Of a DNA stretch of 64,000 bases, positions 42,826 to 51,682 are shown in pieces. The first letter of the stretch is position 1; each line of letters starts with the position of its first letter. The position numbers were made by a program, and so were the translations under genes. Location: assembly GCA_035578005.1 (NCBI GenBank), contig DATJYK010000187.1, forward strand, positions 10,850 through 74,849. The letters run 5' to 3'. The stretch is from Gp13-AA77 sp035578005 (lineage in GTDB: Bacteria; Acidobacteriota; Terriglobia; UBA7540). Below the pieces are notes generated by a model. The model was not told the DNA's origin. It saw only the letters and a list, made by a program, of their open reading frames with translations, and ran no database searches.

Positions 42826-43539
42826 TTACGGCGCCTCATCGACACGGACCACAAAGGCGGGTCCCGATTCCCTGTTGAGCTGCTGAGCCAAAGCGTTGGC
42901 GCCGGCCAAGGTCGGCTCCAGGCCAACGAGGACTCGCCACGTCTGATCGCCCGGGCGGAAGACCAGCGTGGCGGCTCCATATTCGCGCTGCATCTGGTCC
43001 CGAAGTTGTTCCGCTGGGGCGCGCTCGGAAAAGCCTCCGATCTGGACGGCGAAGAGGTCCGCGCCGCGAGTCGGTGGCGTGCTGACGACTTGCAGACGTA
43101 CGTTGGCGATGCTTTGCATGTCGATCGCCTCTGCAGCCGCGTGCGACAAATCGATGATTCGGCCTTGCACAAAGGGTCCACGATCATTGATCCGTACTTC
43201 CGAGGTCTTATGAGTGGCAAGACTCTCGACTCGCACCACGGTTCCAAAAGGAAGAGTGCGATGAGCCGCGGTCATCTTCTCCATGTCGTAGATTTCGCCG
43301 CTGGCGGTGGGCCGGCCGTCAAACGGATGGCCGTACCAGCTCGCAATCCCGGTCTCCGCCTGACTTGGCGCCGACGCCTTCTTAGCGCAGCTCGTCGCCA
43401 TCAAGCAAACCGCAGCCAGGCAACAAAGCCATCGGACCCGATGGGATGACAGCACGCGGACGGCTTCGGTGACGACTCCGGCGGAGCCGTTCTCGTGTCG
43501 CAGCAGTTGACAGCACACGGCCTTTTCTCCCAGCATCAC
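42826..43539 (-). CDS. RlpA-like protein with SPOR domain
   Basis: A protein of up to 237 residues; the first about 45 codons have no strong binding site and a later GTG start is possible. A lipoprotein signal (CCLAAVCLMATSCAKK) is followed by GIASWYGHPFDGRPTASGE, the double-psi beta-barrel RlpA core, with INDRGPFVQGRIIDLS and a possible catalytic Asp in that motif. A SPOR-like C-terminal domain (FAVQIGGFSERAPAEQL ... WRVLVG) would bind denuded peptidoglycan. RlpA proteins are lytic transglycosylases in some species. Its gene ends 13 bases after the neighbouring NHL-like gene's start side, which implies an operon. Confidence 0.85.
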   Translation of the reverse strand: MMLGEKAVCCQLLRHENGSAGVVTEAVRVLSSHRVRWLCCLAAVCLMATSCAKKASAPSQAETGIASWYGHPFDGRPTASGEIYDMEKMTAAHRTLPFGTVVRVESLATHKTSEVRINDRGPFVQGRIIDLSHAAAEAIDMQSIANVRLQVVSTPPTRGADLFAVQIGGFSERAPAEQLRDQMQREYGAATLVFRPGDQTWRVLVGLEPTLAGANALAQQLNRESGPAFVVRVDEAP

Positions 43540-43551
43540 AACCCAGCAAGT

Positions 43552-44400
43552 TCAGTTCGTATCCCACACGTTGACCCGGACCTCGGAGCGGGTGGACATC
43601 AATTGGTAGACGACACCCTTGTGTACGCGCAGCTCATCCACCGGGCGAACGTAGTAGTCAACCTTCATATCCGAGATTTCGGCGACCAGTTCGCCATGGG
43701 CGTTGTATCGGCGGACGTATTTGTTGACGTCGATGGTTTCGCCGCCGGCCGTCGTTTCCAGCGCAACGTAGGTGTTGCCCGCGCCATCGGTGGCGAGGCC
43801 TTCGAGAGAAAGCAGCCTGAGCCCGGCTCGGTCGAACTGAACCTGGAGTGGGCCGCCCGGGCCACCGGCCGTGGCGGGCCGCCCCACAACTCCGCTCTTG
43901 GCCGTCAGCAGCCGGGCCTGTTCGCGTTCAGGCAGGACAGCGGTCGCCGCTGGCTTCGGCTGTCCTTCACGGTCGAAAGCGTGAAGCTCTCCCGTCGTGG
44001 CGTCTCGAATCAAAACCAGCCCGTTCGGAATCGCGGTCACGCTGTCTGCGGGAAAGCCAAGCTTCCATTCCCGCTTGAACGCTCCCTGTGAGTCATAAAC
44101 AGCCAGACGGTCACGCAGGGGATCGGTAATCAGGAGAGTTCCGTCGTCAAGCACATCAAACCCGTCCGGACCCTCAGGAAGCTCGTCGGTGGCGCCAGGG
44201 GACAGCGTAAGTGCGCCGGGAGCCTGGTTCGCCGGGCCCGAGCTTCCTTGTGTATTTAGCATTACGACCGGCATTCGCACGACGCGCGTGAGGGAGACCT
44301 CCCTGACCCCTGACTGGGGTTTGGGCCCGCCTCCCAAAGGCGCCAGGGCCAGAAGCAAGCAATAGAGCATCGAGCCGACCAACTTTGGCATATTATCCAT
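43552..44400 (-). CDS. Exported NHL-like beta-propeller protein
   Basis: A 282-residue protein with signal peptide (MLYCLLLALAPLGGGPK). The rest has repeated strands of the NHL/6-bladed type: GFDVLDDGTLLITDPLRDRL, NGLVLIRDATTGELHAFDRE, LATDGAGNTYVALE. It has no catalytic motif I recognise. It is the first gene of the minus-strand run to 39 kb, with the promoter presumably in the repeat-containing region at 44.4-45.5 kb shared with the divergent injection-system operon. Confidence 0.6.
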   Translation of the reverse strand: MDNMPKLVGSMLYCLLLALAPLGGGPKPQSGVREVSLTRVVRMPVVMLNTQGSSGPANQAPGALTLSPGATDELPEGPDGFDVLDDGTLLITDPLRDRLAVYDSQGAFKREWKLGFPADSVTAIPNGLVLIRDATTGELHAFDREGQPKPAATAVLPEREQARLLTAKSGVVGRPATAGGPGGPLQVQFDRAGLRLLSLEGLATDGAGNTYVALETTAGGETIDVNKYVRRYNAHGELVAEISDMKVDYYVRPVDELRVHKGVVYQLMSTRSEVRVNVWDTN

Positions 44401-44483
44401 CCAGCCGACTTCAGCAGTTGATTGATGACACGCCTAAAAACCATCCAGCACCCTCATGGTCTGCGATCCCATTGGGGTGTTCA

Positions 44484-44884
44484 AACCACCAGCCTACCCC
44501 CCAATCGCCGGGGGAAGCTCGGGTTCGTTTCTTGGGTTCGCTGGGTTCGTTTTGTGATATTTCACGTTTTTTCCCCCAAAAGTCGGGTTCGTTTAGGTTC
44601 GTTTTCGAACGCCAATTTGGCCCCTTTTTAGCTCTTATCCGTCCTTGAATCTAAGGGTTAAGTGTTTTGGGTTCGTTTTTTTGACTCGTCCGGCAAATAG
44701 GCCACCCGATCGCCACTAAGACATGCTGCAACAACATGATACAAGTTTGGGTTCGTTATCGCACACAGGGGGGTACCCGGGGGGGTGCTCCTTCTCGTAC
44801 CCCAGGGGACTGGGGGGGTGCGGGGTCCGACTTCAAAAAACTTGCTATATTTGTTCAAGATACCGCTCCGATCAGACGTTCTAG
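44484..44884 (+). repeat. GGTTCGTTT-rich repeat, copy A
   Basis: A unit of about 400 bases with many GGGTTCGTTT motifs, ATATTTCACGTTTT, GCCAATTTGGCCCCTTTTT, a GGGTACCCGGGGGG/TACCCCAGGGG potential hairpin and an end block TTGCTATATTTGTTCA. Copy B follows directly and copy C is inverted at 63.6-63.9 kb. Contains no convincing gene. It lies in the divergent region between the caspase and injection-system operons. Confidence 0.8.
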
Positions 44885-44901
44885 CGAAGTCTTCGACCTC
44901 A

Positions 44902-45297
44902 AACCAACCAGTTCACGCCCCAACCACTGGAGGAAGCTCGGGTTCGTTTCTGGGGTTCCTTGGGTTCGTTTTGTGATATTTCACGTTTTCTCCCCCGAAA
45001 CTTAGGTTCGCTTAGGTTCGTTTTTGAACGCCAATTTGGCCCCTTTTTGGCTCTTATCCATCCTTTAATCTATAGGTTAAGTGTTTTGGGTTCGTTTTTG
45101 ACTCGTCTGGCAAATAGGCCATCGGATCGCCATTAAAATACGCTGCAACAACACGATACAAAGTTTGTATTCGTCAGCGCGCATAGGTGGTACCCCGGGG
45201 GGTACCCCTTCTGGCACCCCAGGGGACGGGGCGGGACGGGCTCCCTCTTCAAAAACTTGCTATATTTGTTCAGATCCTGCCCCGATAAGACGTCTGG
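44902..45297 (+). repeat. GGTTCGTTT-rich repeat, copy B
   Basis: Second tandem copy, in the same order and orientation as copy A (GCTCGGGTTCGTTTCTGGGG, GATATTTCACGTTTTCTCCC, GGCAAATAGGCCA, ACTTGCTATATTTGTTCAGA), with scattered substitutions and indels. Ends about 45 bases before the predicted injection-system promoter. Confidence 0.8.
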
Positions 45298-45340
45298 TAC
45301 CTCCAAAGTGCGAACCCCTCAGCAGCAAGAGACAGCCTTG

Positions 45341-45368
45341 TTGCGTTTCACGAGAACCGGATTATAAT
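45341..45368 (+). promoter_or_regulatory. Predicted promoter of the injection-system operon
   Basis: TTGCGT (-35) is 16 bases from a perfect TATAAT (-10), about 125 bases upstream of the first operon gene and just beyond repeat copy B. Reads rightward into the operon. Confidence 0.45.
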
Positions 45369-45494
45369 AGCACCCTGAAAAAGGGCACCCGTATTATTAA
45401 CCGGGACTGGCGCCTGAAGCAAACGGTGCGAGTGGTGCCTGGGGAAGCACGTCCATTCCTTACCGCCATTCGATGCTTTGCTGTTTTGGCTTCT

Positions 45495-46181
45495 ATGATC
45501 GATGAGGTTGACAGACGGCTGACAGAATGGGCGAATGGTGTTCTGGAGGGAGTGGACGTGCACCTCGATGCGCCGAAACGCACCGAGCAGGGGCGAGGGA
45601 TTGGATTGTATCTGATGGAGCTTGCCCCTTTGCCTCCGCCGAGCACGAATAGGCTCCCGCCCTTACAGGTGGCGCTTCGCTACCTTGTGACTTCGTGGTC
45701 GGATGACCCCGAGGAGGCGCACCGCCTGCTCGGTGAGTTGGTATTCGCAGCCATGAGAAACTCGGAATTCCAGGTGGAGCTTGGGCCGGTCCCGGCGGAC
45801 GTTTGGGCGGCGTTTGGCGTCCCTCCTCGTCCCTCGTTTGTTCTGCGTGTGCCGCTCCAGCAGCGGCGTCCCGAACCGAAAGCCAAGCTCGTGCGCACTG
45901 CTCCGATGCTGAAGACATCGGTGGTGTCCAGCTTGCATGGAGTGGTCTACGGGCCGAATGATACTCCTCTGGCCGGCGCCGAAGTTCAGATCCCCGCGCT
46001 ACGCCTGACCACGCACACCGACCACCAAGGACGGTTTTATTTCGCGACCGTCCCCGGCGGGGAACAGGTGAAAACTTTGCGAGTGAAAGCCAAAGACCGG
46101 GAGCTCAGCGTAACCACCCAGGAGGCCTTTCCACACGCGAGCGAACCGCTCTTAATCCGCTTCGACACGATGGAGGATTGA
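45495..46181 (+). CDS. DUF4255 protein fused to a carboxypeptidase-regulatory-like domain (injection-system cap)
   Basis: A 228-residue protein from the ATG at 45495; the frame is open upstream but this start gives the usual DUF4255 beginning, MIDEVDRRLTEWANGVL. It has the DUF4255 core (VALRYLVTSWSDDPEEAHRLLGELVF, FVLRVPLQQ) of Pvc16/Afp16-type tail-terminator proteins. After it, residues about 145-228 hold a carboxypeptidase-regulatory-type beta-sandwich (VVYGPNDTPLAGAEVQI, TDHQGRFYFATVPGG), which is an unusual addition. It would cap the end of the contractile tail. It is the first gene of the operon; the sheath gene starts one base after its stop. Confidence 0.82.
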   Translation: MIDEVDRRLTEWANGVLEGVDVHLDAPKRTEQGRGIGLYLMELAPLPPPSTNRLPPLQVALRYLVTSWSDDPEEAHRLLGELVFAAMRNSEFQVELGPVPADVWAAFGVPPRPSFVLRVPLQQRRPEPKAKLVRTAPMLKTSVVSSLHGVVYGPNDTPLAGAEVQIPALRLTTHTDHQGRFYFATVPGGEQVKTLRVKAKDRELSVTTQEAFPHASEPLLIRFDTMED

Positions 46182-46182
46182 A

Positions 46183-47415
46183 ATGCCACTCTCTTATTTG
46201 ACTCCCGGCGTTTATGTGGAAGAAATCTCGGCCGGGCCGCGCCCGATCCAGGCCGTGGGCACCAGCACGGCCGCCTTCCTCGGGGAGGCGCCGGACGCCA
46301 CCGCCCGGCTCAACGAGGGTGTGGCCATCAATAGCTGGTCGCAATTCTTGAAGGAATACGTTCCCGCAAAAGCGTCCGGCACGCCGCTTTCCCAGGCCGT
46401 GTTCGGCTTTTTTCAGAACGGCGGCCGGCGCTGCTATTGCGTGAACGTCGGCAAGGGTCAGCCGATTGCCGGAGGCGGCCGCGAGCGGAAAGGCATCGAC
46501 GTCCTCGAGGAGATTGACGAGGTCAATATCGTGGCGGCTCCGGGGTACACGAAGCCGGAGGACTACGAGGCTCTGCTGTCACATTGCGAGAAACTGAAGA
46601 ACCGGATCGCTATCCTGGACGCGCCGCAGGAAGTCGACAACGTGGACTTGCTAACCCAAGTAGGCTCGGCGCCGGCAGCGCCCAAAGCCGGCAAGACCGG
46701 AGGAGCCGGTGGAGACGACAAGGGAACCACCCCACCTGCCAAGACAGGCCTGCGTCCGCGGGTTTCGGACCGCGGCTACGGAGCCTATTACTTTCCCTGG
46801 ATTACCGTGAGGGACCCGCTCTCGCCCGACAATCTGGTTGACGTTCCACCGTGTGGACATCTTGCCGGCATCTATGCCCGCACCGATGCCACGCGGGGCG
46901 TTCAGCATGCTCCGGCCGGTGAAAACATTCGCGGCGTCCTAAACCTGACTTACCCTGTGACGGACGCGGAGCAGGGCATGCTGAACCAAAGCGGCGTCAA
47001 CTGCCTGCGCTTTTTCCCGCGGGAGGGACCTCTCGTCTGGGGAGCGCGGACCGTGGCGGATGGAGCCAGCGAATGGAGGTACATCAATGTTCGCAGGCTG
47101 TTCATCATGATTGAGGAATCGATCATTCGGGCCACCCGCTGGGTGGTCTTCGAACCGAATGACATGGCTTTGTGGAAAGCCATTCGGCGGGACATTAGCG
47201 CCTTTCTGACGCTGGTGTGGCGGGACGGCGCCTTGATGGGCGCAACCCCGCAAGAGGCTTTTTTTGTGCAATGCGACGCTGAAACCAACCCACCCGAAGT
47301 GATCGACGCCGGGCAGGTGGTGACGCTCATCGGCCTCGCCCCTGTCAAGCCGGCAGAGTTCATTATCTTCCGGATTGGGCAGCACGCCGGCGGAGCTGAG
47401 ATCGAAGCTGCATAA
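46183..47415 (+). CDS. Contractile tail sheath protein
   Basis: A 410-residue protein beginning MPLSYLTPGVYVEEISAGPR, the typical start of sheath proteins of phage and contractile injection systems. The C-terminal sheath domain has GVNCLRFFPREGPLVWGART, RRLFIMIEESIIRATRWVVFEPND and LWKAIRRDISAFL, all hallmark sheath strands. The middle (SAPAAPKAGKTGGAGGDDKG) is an inserted low-complexity linker. Its GGAGG binding site lies in the end of the previous gene. Sheath subunits contract to drive the inner tube. Only one sheath gene is present, whereas many such systems have two or three. Confidence 0.95.
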   Translation: MPLSYLTPGVYVEEISAGPRPIQAVGTSTAAFLGEAPDATARLNEGVAINSWSQFLKEYVPAKASGTPLSQAVFGFFQNGGRRCYCVNVGKGQPIAGGGRERKGIDVLEEIDEVNIVAAPGYTKPEDYEALLSHCEKLKNRIAILDAPQEVDNVDLLTQVGSAPAAPKAGKTGGAGGDDKGTTPPAKTGLRPRVSDRGYGAYYFPWITVRDPLSPDNLVDVPPCGHLAGIYARTDATRGVQHAPAGENIRGVLNLTYPVTDAEQGMLNQSGVNCLRFFPREGPLVWGARTVADGASEWRYINVRRLFIMIEESIIRATRWVVFEPNDMALWKAIRRDISAFLTLVWRDGALMGATPQEAFFVQCDAETNPPEVIDAGQVVTLIGLAPVKPAEFIIFRIGQHAGGAEIEAA

Positions 47416-47451
47416 CCGAAGGACGTATCGAGAAATCCGAGGGAGGTTCCC

Positions 47452-47934
47452 ATGCCTGAAGCTGCTCAGCGGCCGCCTGCCGCAAACCCGTCGGGCGCCC
47501 AGCCGGGAGTATTCAACGATCCTTACCGCGCCTACAATTTCAAGCTGGTGATTCAAGGTGTGACCGAGGGTCACTTTACTGAATGCACAGATATGTCGAT
47601 CAAGATCGACGCCATCCGCTACCGGGAAGGTGGACAGAGTCAGATTGTGCATCGCATTCCCGGCCAGTTGGAGTATGGCGACATCACCCTGCGATACGGG
47701 CTCACTTCTTCCTCCGAACTGTGGAATTGGCTCATGACTGGGGTCAAGGGCAAGGTGGAGCGTAAGAATGTCTCCATCGTCATACTGGATAGTGACGGAG
47801 CCAGCGAAGTGCTCCGTTGGGATCTCGTCAACGCCTGGGTGTCGGAATGGCGGGGCGCGCCCTTGGGTGCTCTGGCGCCGCAGCTAGCGATTGAGTCGAT
47901 TACGATCGTGTTCGAGACGCTGGACCGAGGGTAG
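47452..47934 (+). CDS. Inner tube protein (gp19-like)
   Basis: A 160-residue protein. After a short Pro/Gly-rich start it reads NFKLVIQGVTEGHFTECTDM, YREGGQSQIVHRIPGQLEYG and DITLRYGLTSS, the classic T4 gp19/Pvc1 tail-tube pattern, and ends IESITIVFETLDRG. Subunits would stack as hexamers to form the tube pushed out by the sheath. GAGGGAGGTTCCC precedes the ATG. The single tube gene follows the sheath gene by 36 bases. Confidence 0.95.
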   Translation: MPEAAQRPPAANPSGAQPGVFNDPYRAYNFKLVIQGVTEGHFTECTDMSIKIDAIRYREGGQSQIVHRIPGQLEYGDITLRYGLTSSSELWNWLMTGVKGKVERKNVSIVILDSDGASEVLRWDLVNAWVSEWRGAPLGALAPQLAIESITIVFETLDRG

Positions 47935-47937
47935 CCG

Positions 47938-49086
47938 TTGTCGAAGAAACGATTCACGGTGACGGTGCGGCGGTTGCTGGCGCGAACCTTGCGCCGATGG
48001 GCCGATGCAATCCTGCCGGAAAAGGGCGAGGCCTCCGAGCCTGTCTCTTGGAGAACGCTTGAGGAACCTGTTGGCAACGAGGACCGGCTTGAGCAAGTGG
48101 GCAGCCCTGCGTTCGATTCGGGCGAACCGGCGCCCGAGGCGACCGGCGAGCCCCCGAGGCATTGGGTGGAGCTGGTGCGTCACGTCGCGCCCGACTTGCT
48201 CCGTCCGGTAAGACGGCGCATGCCTGCCCGGGGCGAGCGGGAGCAAGTGGCGGCTAAAACCGGGAAGCCCACCCCTCCGCACCTTACGCCGGCTGAATTT
48301 CCGCCCTCCGCGTCCGGCAAGACCCGGCAGCTCGCCGCTCAACGTCGAGAGCAGGTCGGCACTGCTGGACAGCATCGGGGTGGCGCTTTTGAAAAGCCGC
48401 CGGCCGCACCCGAAGCGATGGCGCCGTCTGCGCCCGGCGCCCGTCTAACCGTTTTCGGGAGCCCTAACCCCAGGGCCTCTCTCTCACCAGAGACTACGCT
48501 ATTAGAGCGCCAGCATCATCCGTTAGAACCGGACGAGGCGAAGGAGCATCGATTCGAGGCCGAACCCGCGCTTCCAGCACTGTGCGAGGCGGAGCAGCAT
48601 CAGCACCAGGCCGGGCCCGCGCCGCACAAGAGCGGTCCGACTGCAGAATTGCCGATTCGCAGGGCGGCGCCGCCGGCGACCGGAGCAGCGCGCGAAGCCG
48701 GTGAGAATAGGAATTCGGGCTCGACCGAACACCGCAATACTCTACAGTTCGTCGACAGTGATCCGCAGACACAGCGACGATCACCGGGAGATTGGCGCCG
48801 AGATCGTGTCGCGTCTCTTCCTCCGAGAGATCCGGACCCGTGGCCGGAGTTACCGGGACCGGTGCCACCCAAACCACAAATCGAAGGAGCGCGTCGTGCC
48901 CTTCACCAGGGTGCTGAGCATGCAGCCGATGACACAACGCGGCTAAACGTCGAAAGGTTTGGTGGCAGCCCAGAGCGGTGGCCCGAGCTTCTTCCGGAAT
49001 CGGACTCGAATTCCGATGAATGGACAACAGCCTTCCAGCGATGGGAGCACTTTAGCCGGTTGGATCGCGAGCAGCGGGGAGATTAA
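47938..49086 (+). CDS. Disordered, charged protein between tube and LysM genes
   Basis: A 382-residue protein from TTG 47938 (GAGGG six bases upstream). The sequence is rich in Glu, Arg, Pro and Ala and lacks globular motifs; only the ends look ordered (ARTLRRWADAILPEK and TTAFQRWEHFSRLD). Position between tube and LysM adaptor genes matches where other contractile injection systems encode a short conserved protein (Pvc6 position) or zinc-ribbon protein; length here is far greater. It might act in tail assembly or length control, as no tape-measure gene is visible, but that is speculative. Translation of the frame is supported only by binding site and tight spacing. Confidence 0.6.
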   Translation: MSKKRFTVTVRRLLARTLRRWADAILPEKGEASEPVSWRTLEEPVGNEDRLEQVGSPAFDSGEPAPEATGEPPRHWVELVRHVAPDLLRPVRRRMPARGEREQVAAKTGKPTPPHLTPAEFPPSASGKTRQLAAQRREQVGTAGQHRGGAFEKPPAAPEAMAPSAPGARLTVFGSPNPRASLSPETTLLERQHHPLEPDEAKEHRFEAEPALPALCEAEQHQHQAGPAPHKSGPTAELPIRRAAPPATGAAREAGENRNSGSTEHRNTLQFVDSDPQTQRRSPGDWRRDRVASLPPRDPDPWPELPGPVPPKPQIEGARRALHQGAEHAADDTTRLNVERFGGSPERWPELLPESDSNSDEWTTAFQRWEHFSRLDREQRGD

Positions 49087-49835
49087 TGGACCGAGTGGCG
49101 TTCCTGCTCGAGAAAACGGGCGTGCGGATTCCGTGCCTTTTGAATCCCGAGAGCGTTGTGATCCGGCGGCTGGCCGGGGTCCGTTCGCGGCGCTCCGCCA
49201 GCGGACCGCTAACTGGGGCCGGCCTCAAGGATGACCCGCTGCATTACACGGGCGGCGGCACCACCGAGATTAGTCTCGATCTGCTCTTCGACGTTTCCAT
49301 CGCTGGGGCGTCGATCGCCACCGGAGACGTTCGAGATCTGACGCTCCCGCTCTGGGAGTTGACGGAGGGAACAGCGGCCGAAACGGGATTCACCCAACCC
49401 CCGATGGTGCGTTTTGTGTGGGGGAAAGCCTGGAACATTCCAGGCGTCGTCGTGGCCGTGGCCGAACGGCTGGAGAGCTTCACGGCGGATGGCGCCCCGC
49501 GGCGGTCGTGGCTGCGGATGCGATTGCTCAGGGTCTCCGAGCCGCCCCTGGCAAGGCCCGACGCTCCAACGCTGGGCACATTCATGCCCGTCGTCAGCGA
49601 CGACACCGAGATCAGTCCGGACCGGCTCATGGTGTACGAAATCACGGGCGGAATTCCCGAGACACAGAGCGAAGGAGGGCCGCCGGTGCGTCTTGACGCC
49701 ATCGCTCACCAATTGTGCGGCCATCCCTGGTGGAAACCGGTGGCGCAGTTGAACAACATCGACGATCCAGCGCGGATTCCACCCGGTACATTGTTGAGGA
49801 TACCGCACGATTGGCTCTCAAAGGAGCCGGCGTGA
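49086..49835 (+). CDS. LysM-containing tube/spike adaptor (Pvc7-like)
   Basis: A 249-residue protein. MDRVAFLLEKTGVRIPCLLN and a beta-rich N-terminal domain (VVVAVAERLESFTADGAPRR) match the N-terminal domain of Pvc7/gp53-like proteins. The C-terminal 50 residues, RLDAIAHQLCGHPWWKPVAQLNN and IPPGTLLRIPHD, are a LysM motif as in phage and eCIS baseplate hub adaptors. The protein likely links the tube base to the spike. Start and stop overlap neighbours: it begins at the last base of the preceding stop, and its stop overlaps the spike start by 4 bases (GTGA). Confidence 0.88.
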   Translation: MDRVAFLLEKTGVRIPCLLNPESVVIRRLAGVRSRRSASGPLTGAGLKDDPLHYTGGGTTEISLDLLFDVSIAGASIATGDVRDLTLPLWELTEGTAAETGFTQPPMVRFVWGKAWNIPGVVVAVAERLESFTADGAPRRSWLRMRLLRVSEPPLARPDAPTLGTFMPVVSDDTEISPDRLMVYEITGGIPETQSEGGPPVRLDAIAHQLCGHPWWKPVAQLNNIDDPARIPPGTLLRIPHDWLSKEPA

Positions 49836-51340
49836 GCGTCGCCCTCGACTTTCCTCGCGTCGAAGTGCAATGGGACGGACGCCCGATCATGGAAGAGGAC
49901 GCCGGCGCGCTGGAAGAGGTTCGTGTCCAGCGTGGCCTGTCTCTGCCCGCACAGTGCGAGCTGACTTTTTTCAATCCGAAGGGAGCGCTGGCGAATTTGG
50001 CGCCTTCAGTGATCGGTTCCCCACTTCAGGTGGAGGTGCAGGGACAGGCACAGCAGCTTTTCGTCGGGGAGGTGACGGCCGTCGAATACGTGCACCCGCC
50101 TTCGGGTGGGTTGCAGGTGCGGGTTCGGGGTTACGACTCTTTGCACCGTCTTCGCAAACGCCAGCACGTGCGAGCGCACGTGCAGGTAACCGTGCTCGAT
50201 CTGGCGCGCGAACTGGTGCAGGACCTTGGACTTTCAGTGGAAGCGGCGGAACCCGGCCCTGTGTGGCAACGGTTGATCCAGCACCACCAGTCAGACCTTC
50301 AGCTTTTGCAGGAGTTGGCACAGCGCTGCGGTTTGTTTCTGACGCTGCGAGGAAACGTACTGCACTTGGTAACCCTGGAAGGACTTGGGGAGACGATTCC
50401 ACTCAGGCTCGGCGAGGCTTTGCTCGAAGCTCGGATGGAAGTCAACGGAGACTCGAGTTGCCGGTCCGTGCACGCTTCCGGTTGGGATCCCTGGCGAGTT
50501 GAACGCCACGAGGGCCAGGCGAGCGCCCCGAGGGTGGGCCGCCAGGTGAACATCGAGGAGATGATGGGAGGCACCGGACAGCGCACCTTGACGAATCAGA
50601 CCGCGCAAAACGATCTGCAGGCGGCGGTTCTGGCGCAAGCGCAACTGGACGCGGGGGTGGCACGCGAGGTGACCCTGTGGGGAGTTGCCCAAGGAGATAC
50701 GCGGCTGCTGCCAGGAACACGCGTGGAGATCGAGGGCGTGGCCGAACCGTTCGCAGGCCGGTACATTCTGACTTCCGTGATCCACACGGTGGAACGTGCC
50801 AAGGGTTTCGTCTCCGAGATCTCGTCCGTTCCGCCCAGGCCCCCGGAGCGGGCGCGAGCGGCGAGCGTCGCCTGGGGGGTGGTAACAAGGGTGGACGATC
50901 CCGAGCATCTTGGCCGGATCCGCGTGTCGCTGCCGACTCACGGCGACGTGGAGACGGAGTGGATCAGTGTGCTGGCGACGGCGGCAGGGAGTAAGGGACT
51001 GGTGGCGCTTCCCGACGTCGGAGATCACGTTCTTCTGCTCTTCCAGGGCGAAGATCCGGGCCAGGCACTGGTCATTGGCGGGCTTTACGGGGCCAAGGCT
51101 CCCGCGGATTGGGGAATCGAAAGCGGCTCGGTTCAGCGCTACAGCTTTTTGACGCCAGCGGGCCAGAAGCTCGGTCTAGACGATTCACGCAGGCTGGTCC
51201 GTTTGGAAAACAGCGACGGCAGCTACGTCGAGCTCTCTCCAGACAAGGTCCGGCTTCACTCGCAGGTGGATCTGGAGATCGAAGCGCCCGGCCGCTCGGT
51301 GGTTGTGCGAGGAAAGACGGTAGATTTTCAGAAGGCGTGA
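49832..51340 (+). CDS. VgrG/gp27-gp5-like spike protein
   Basis: A 502-residue protein from GTG 49832, with AAGGAG nearby and a 4-base overlap with the previous stop. The first 370 residues are gp27-like (LTFFNPKGALANL, LQVRVRGYDSLHRLRKRQHV, LLQELAQRCGLFLTL). The OB-fold segment reads ARAASVAWGVVTRVDDPEHL and ends LLFQGEDPGQALVIGGLYG, followed by a beta-helix-like tip (LDDSRRLVRLENSDGSYVEL). This is the Pvc8/VgrG hub that forms the piercing spike. It lacks an obvious C-terminal effector domain. Confidence 0.92.
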   Translation: MSVALDFPRVEVQWDGRPIMEEDAGALEEVRVQRGLSLPAQCELTFFNPKGALANLAPSVIGSPLQVEVQGQAQQLFVGEVTAVEYVHPPSGGLQVRVRGYDSLHRLRKRQHVRAHVQVTVLDLARELVQDLGLSVEAAEPGPVWQRLIQHHQSDLQLLQELAQRCGLFLTLRGNVLHLVTLEGLGETIPLRLGEALLEARMEVNGDSSCRSVHASGWDPWRVERHEGQASAPRVGRQVNIEEMMGGTGQRTLTNQTAQNDLQAAVLAQAQLDAGVAREVTLWGVAQGDTRLLPGTRVEIEGVAEPFAGRYILTSVIHTVERAKGFVSEISSVPPRPPERARAASVAWGVVTRVDDPEHLGRIRVSLPTHGDVETEWISVLATAAGSKGLVALPDVGDHVLLLFQGEDPGQALVIGGLYGAKAPADWGIESGSVQRYSFLTPAGQKLGLDDSRRLVRLENSDGSYVELSPDKVRLHSQVDLEIEAPGRSVVVRGKTVDFQKA

Positions 51341-51682
51341 ATGCTCTGGTTGACCGAGGACGCAGTGGTGGTGTGCAAGCATGAAAACGGAAGGGTGGGT
51401 CTTGCCCCTCTGCAGGGCGTGGTCACCATCGGAGGCAGGAAGGTGCTCGTGGAGAAAGACCCCGAGGGCAGGCCTATTACAGGCTGCCCGAATGTGGGAG
51501 CAACCATAAAGCCGTGCCTGCTCACGCTGCCGGTTACAGAAGGATACTCAGACTTCTTGAAGATTGACGGGCGCAGGGTCTGTCTGGAGACGGTCACGGG
51601 CCTGACCGACGGCACCCCGCCAGGCGTCGTCAAATACAAAGTGCGAAGTCCGGGCCAGGATTTTATTTACGATTCGAAATGA
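51341..51682 (+). CDS. PAAR-like spike-tip protein
   Basis: A 113-residue protein that starts immediately after the spike stop codon. The sequence MLWLTEDAVVVCKHENGRV and GRPITGCPNVGATIKPC contains three Cys residues and one His that could bind a zinc ion at a PAAR-like tip. Position between spike and gp25 genes matches Pvc10-type PAAR proteins. The canonical PAAR repeats are not obvious, so the assignment rests on size, position and the Cys pattern. It would sharpen the spike and possibly carry cargo. Confidence 0.7.
   Translation: MLWLTEDAVVVCKHENGRVGLAPLQGVVTIGGRKVLVEKDPEGRPITGCPNVGATIKPCLLTLPVTEGYSDFLKIDGRRVCLETVTGLTDGTPPGVVKYKVRSPGQDFIYDSK

Noticed and set aside
44736..45005. Frames inside the GGTTCGTTT-rich repeats
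   Set aside because: They are not conserved in frame between copies A, B and C, so the repeats do not look coding.
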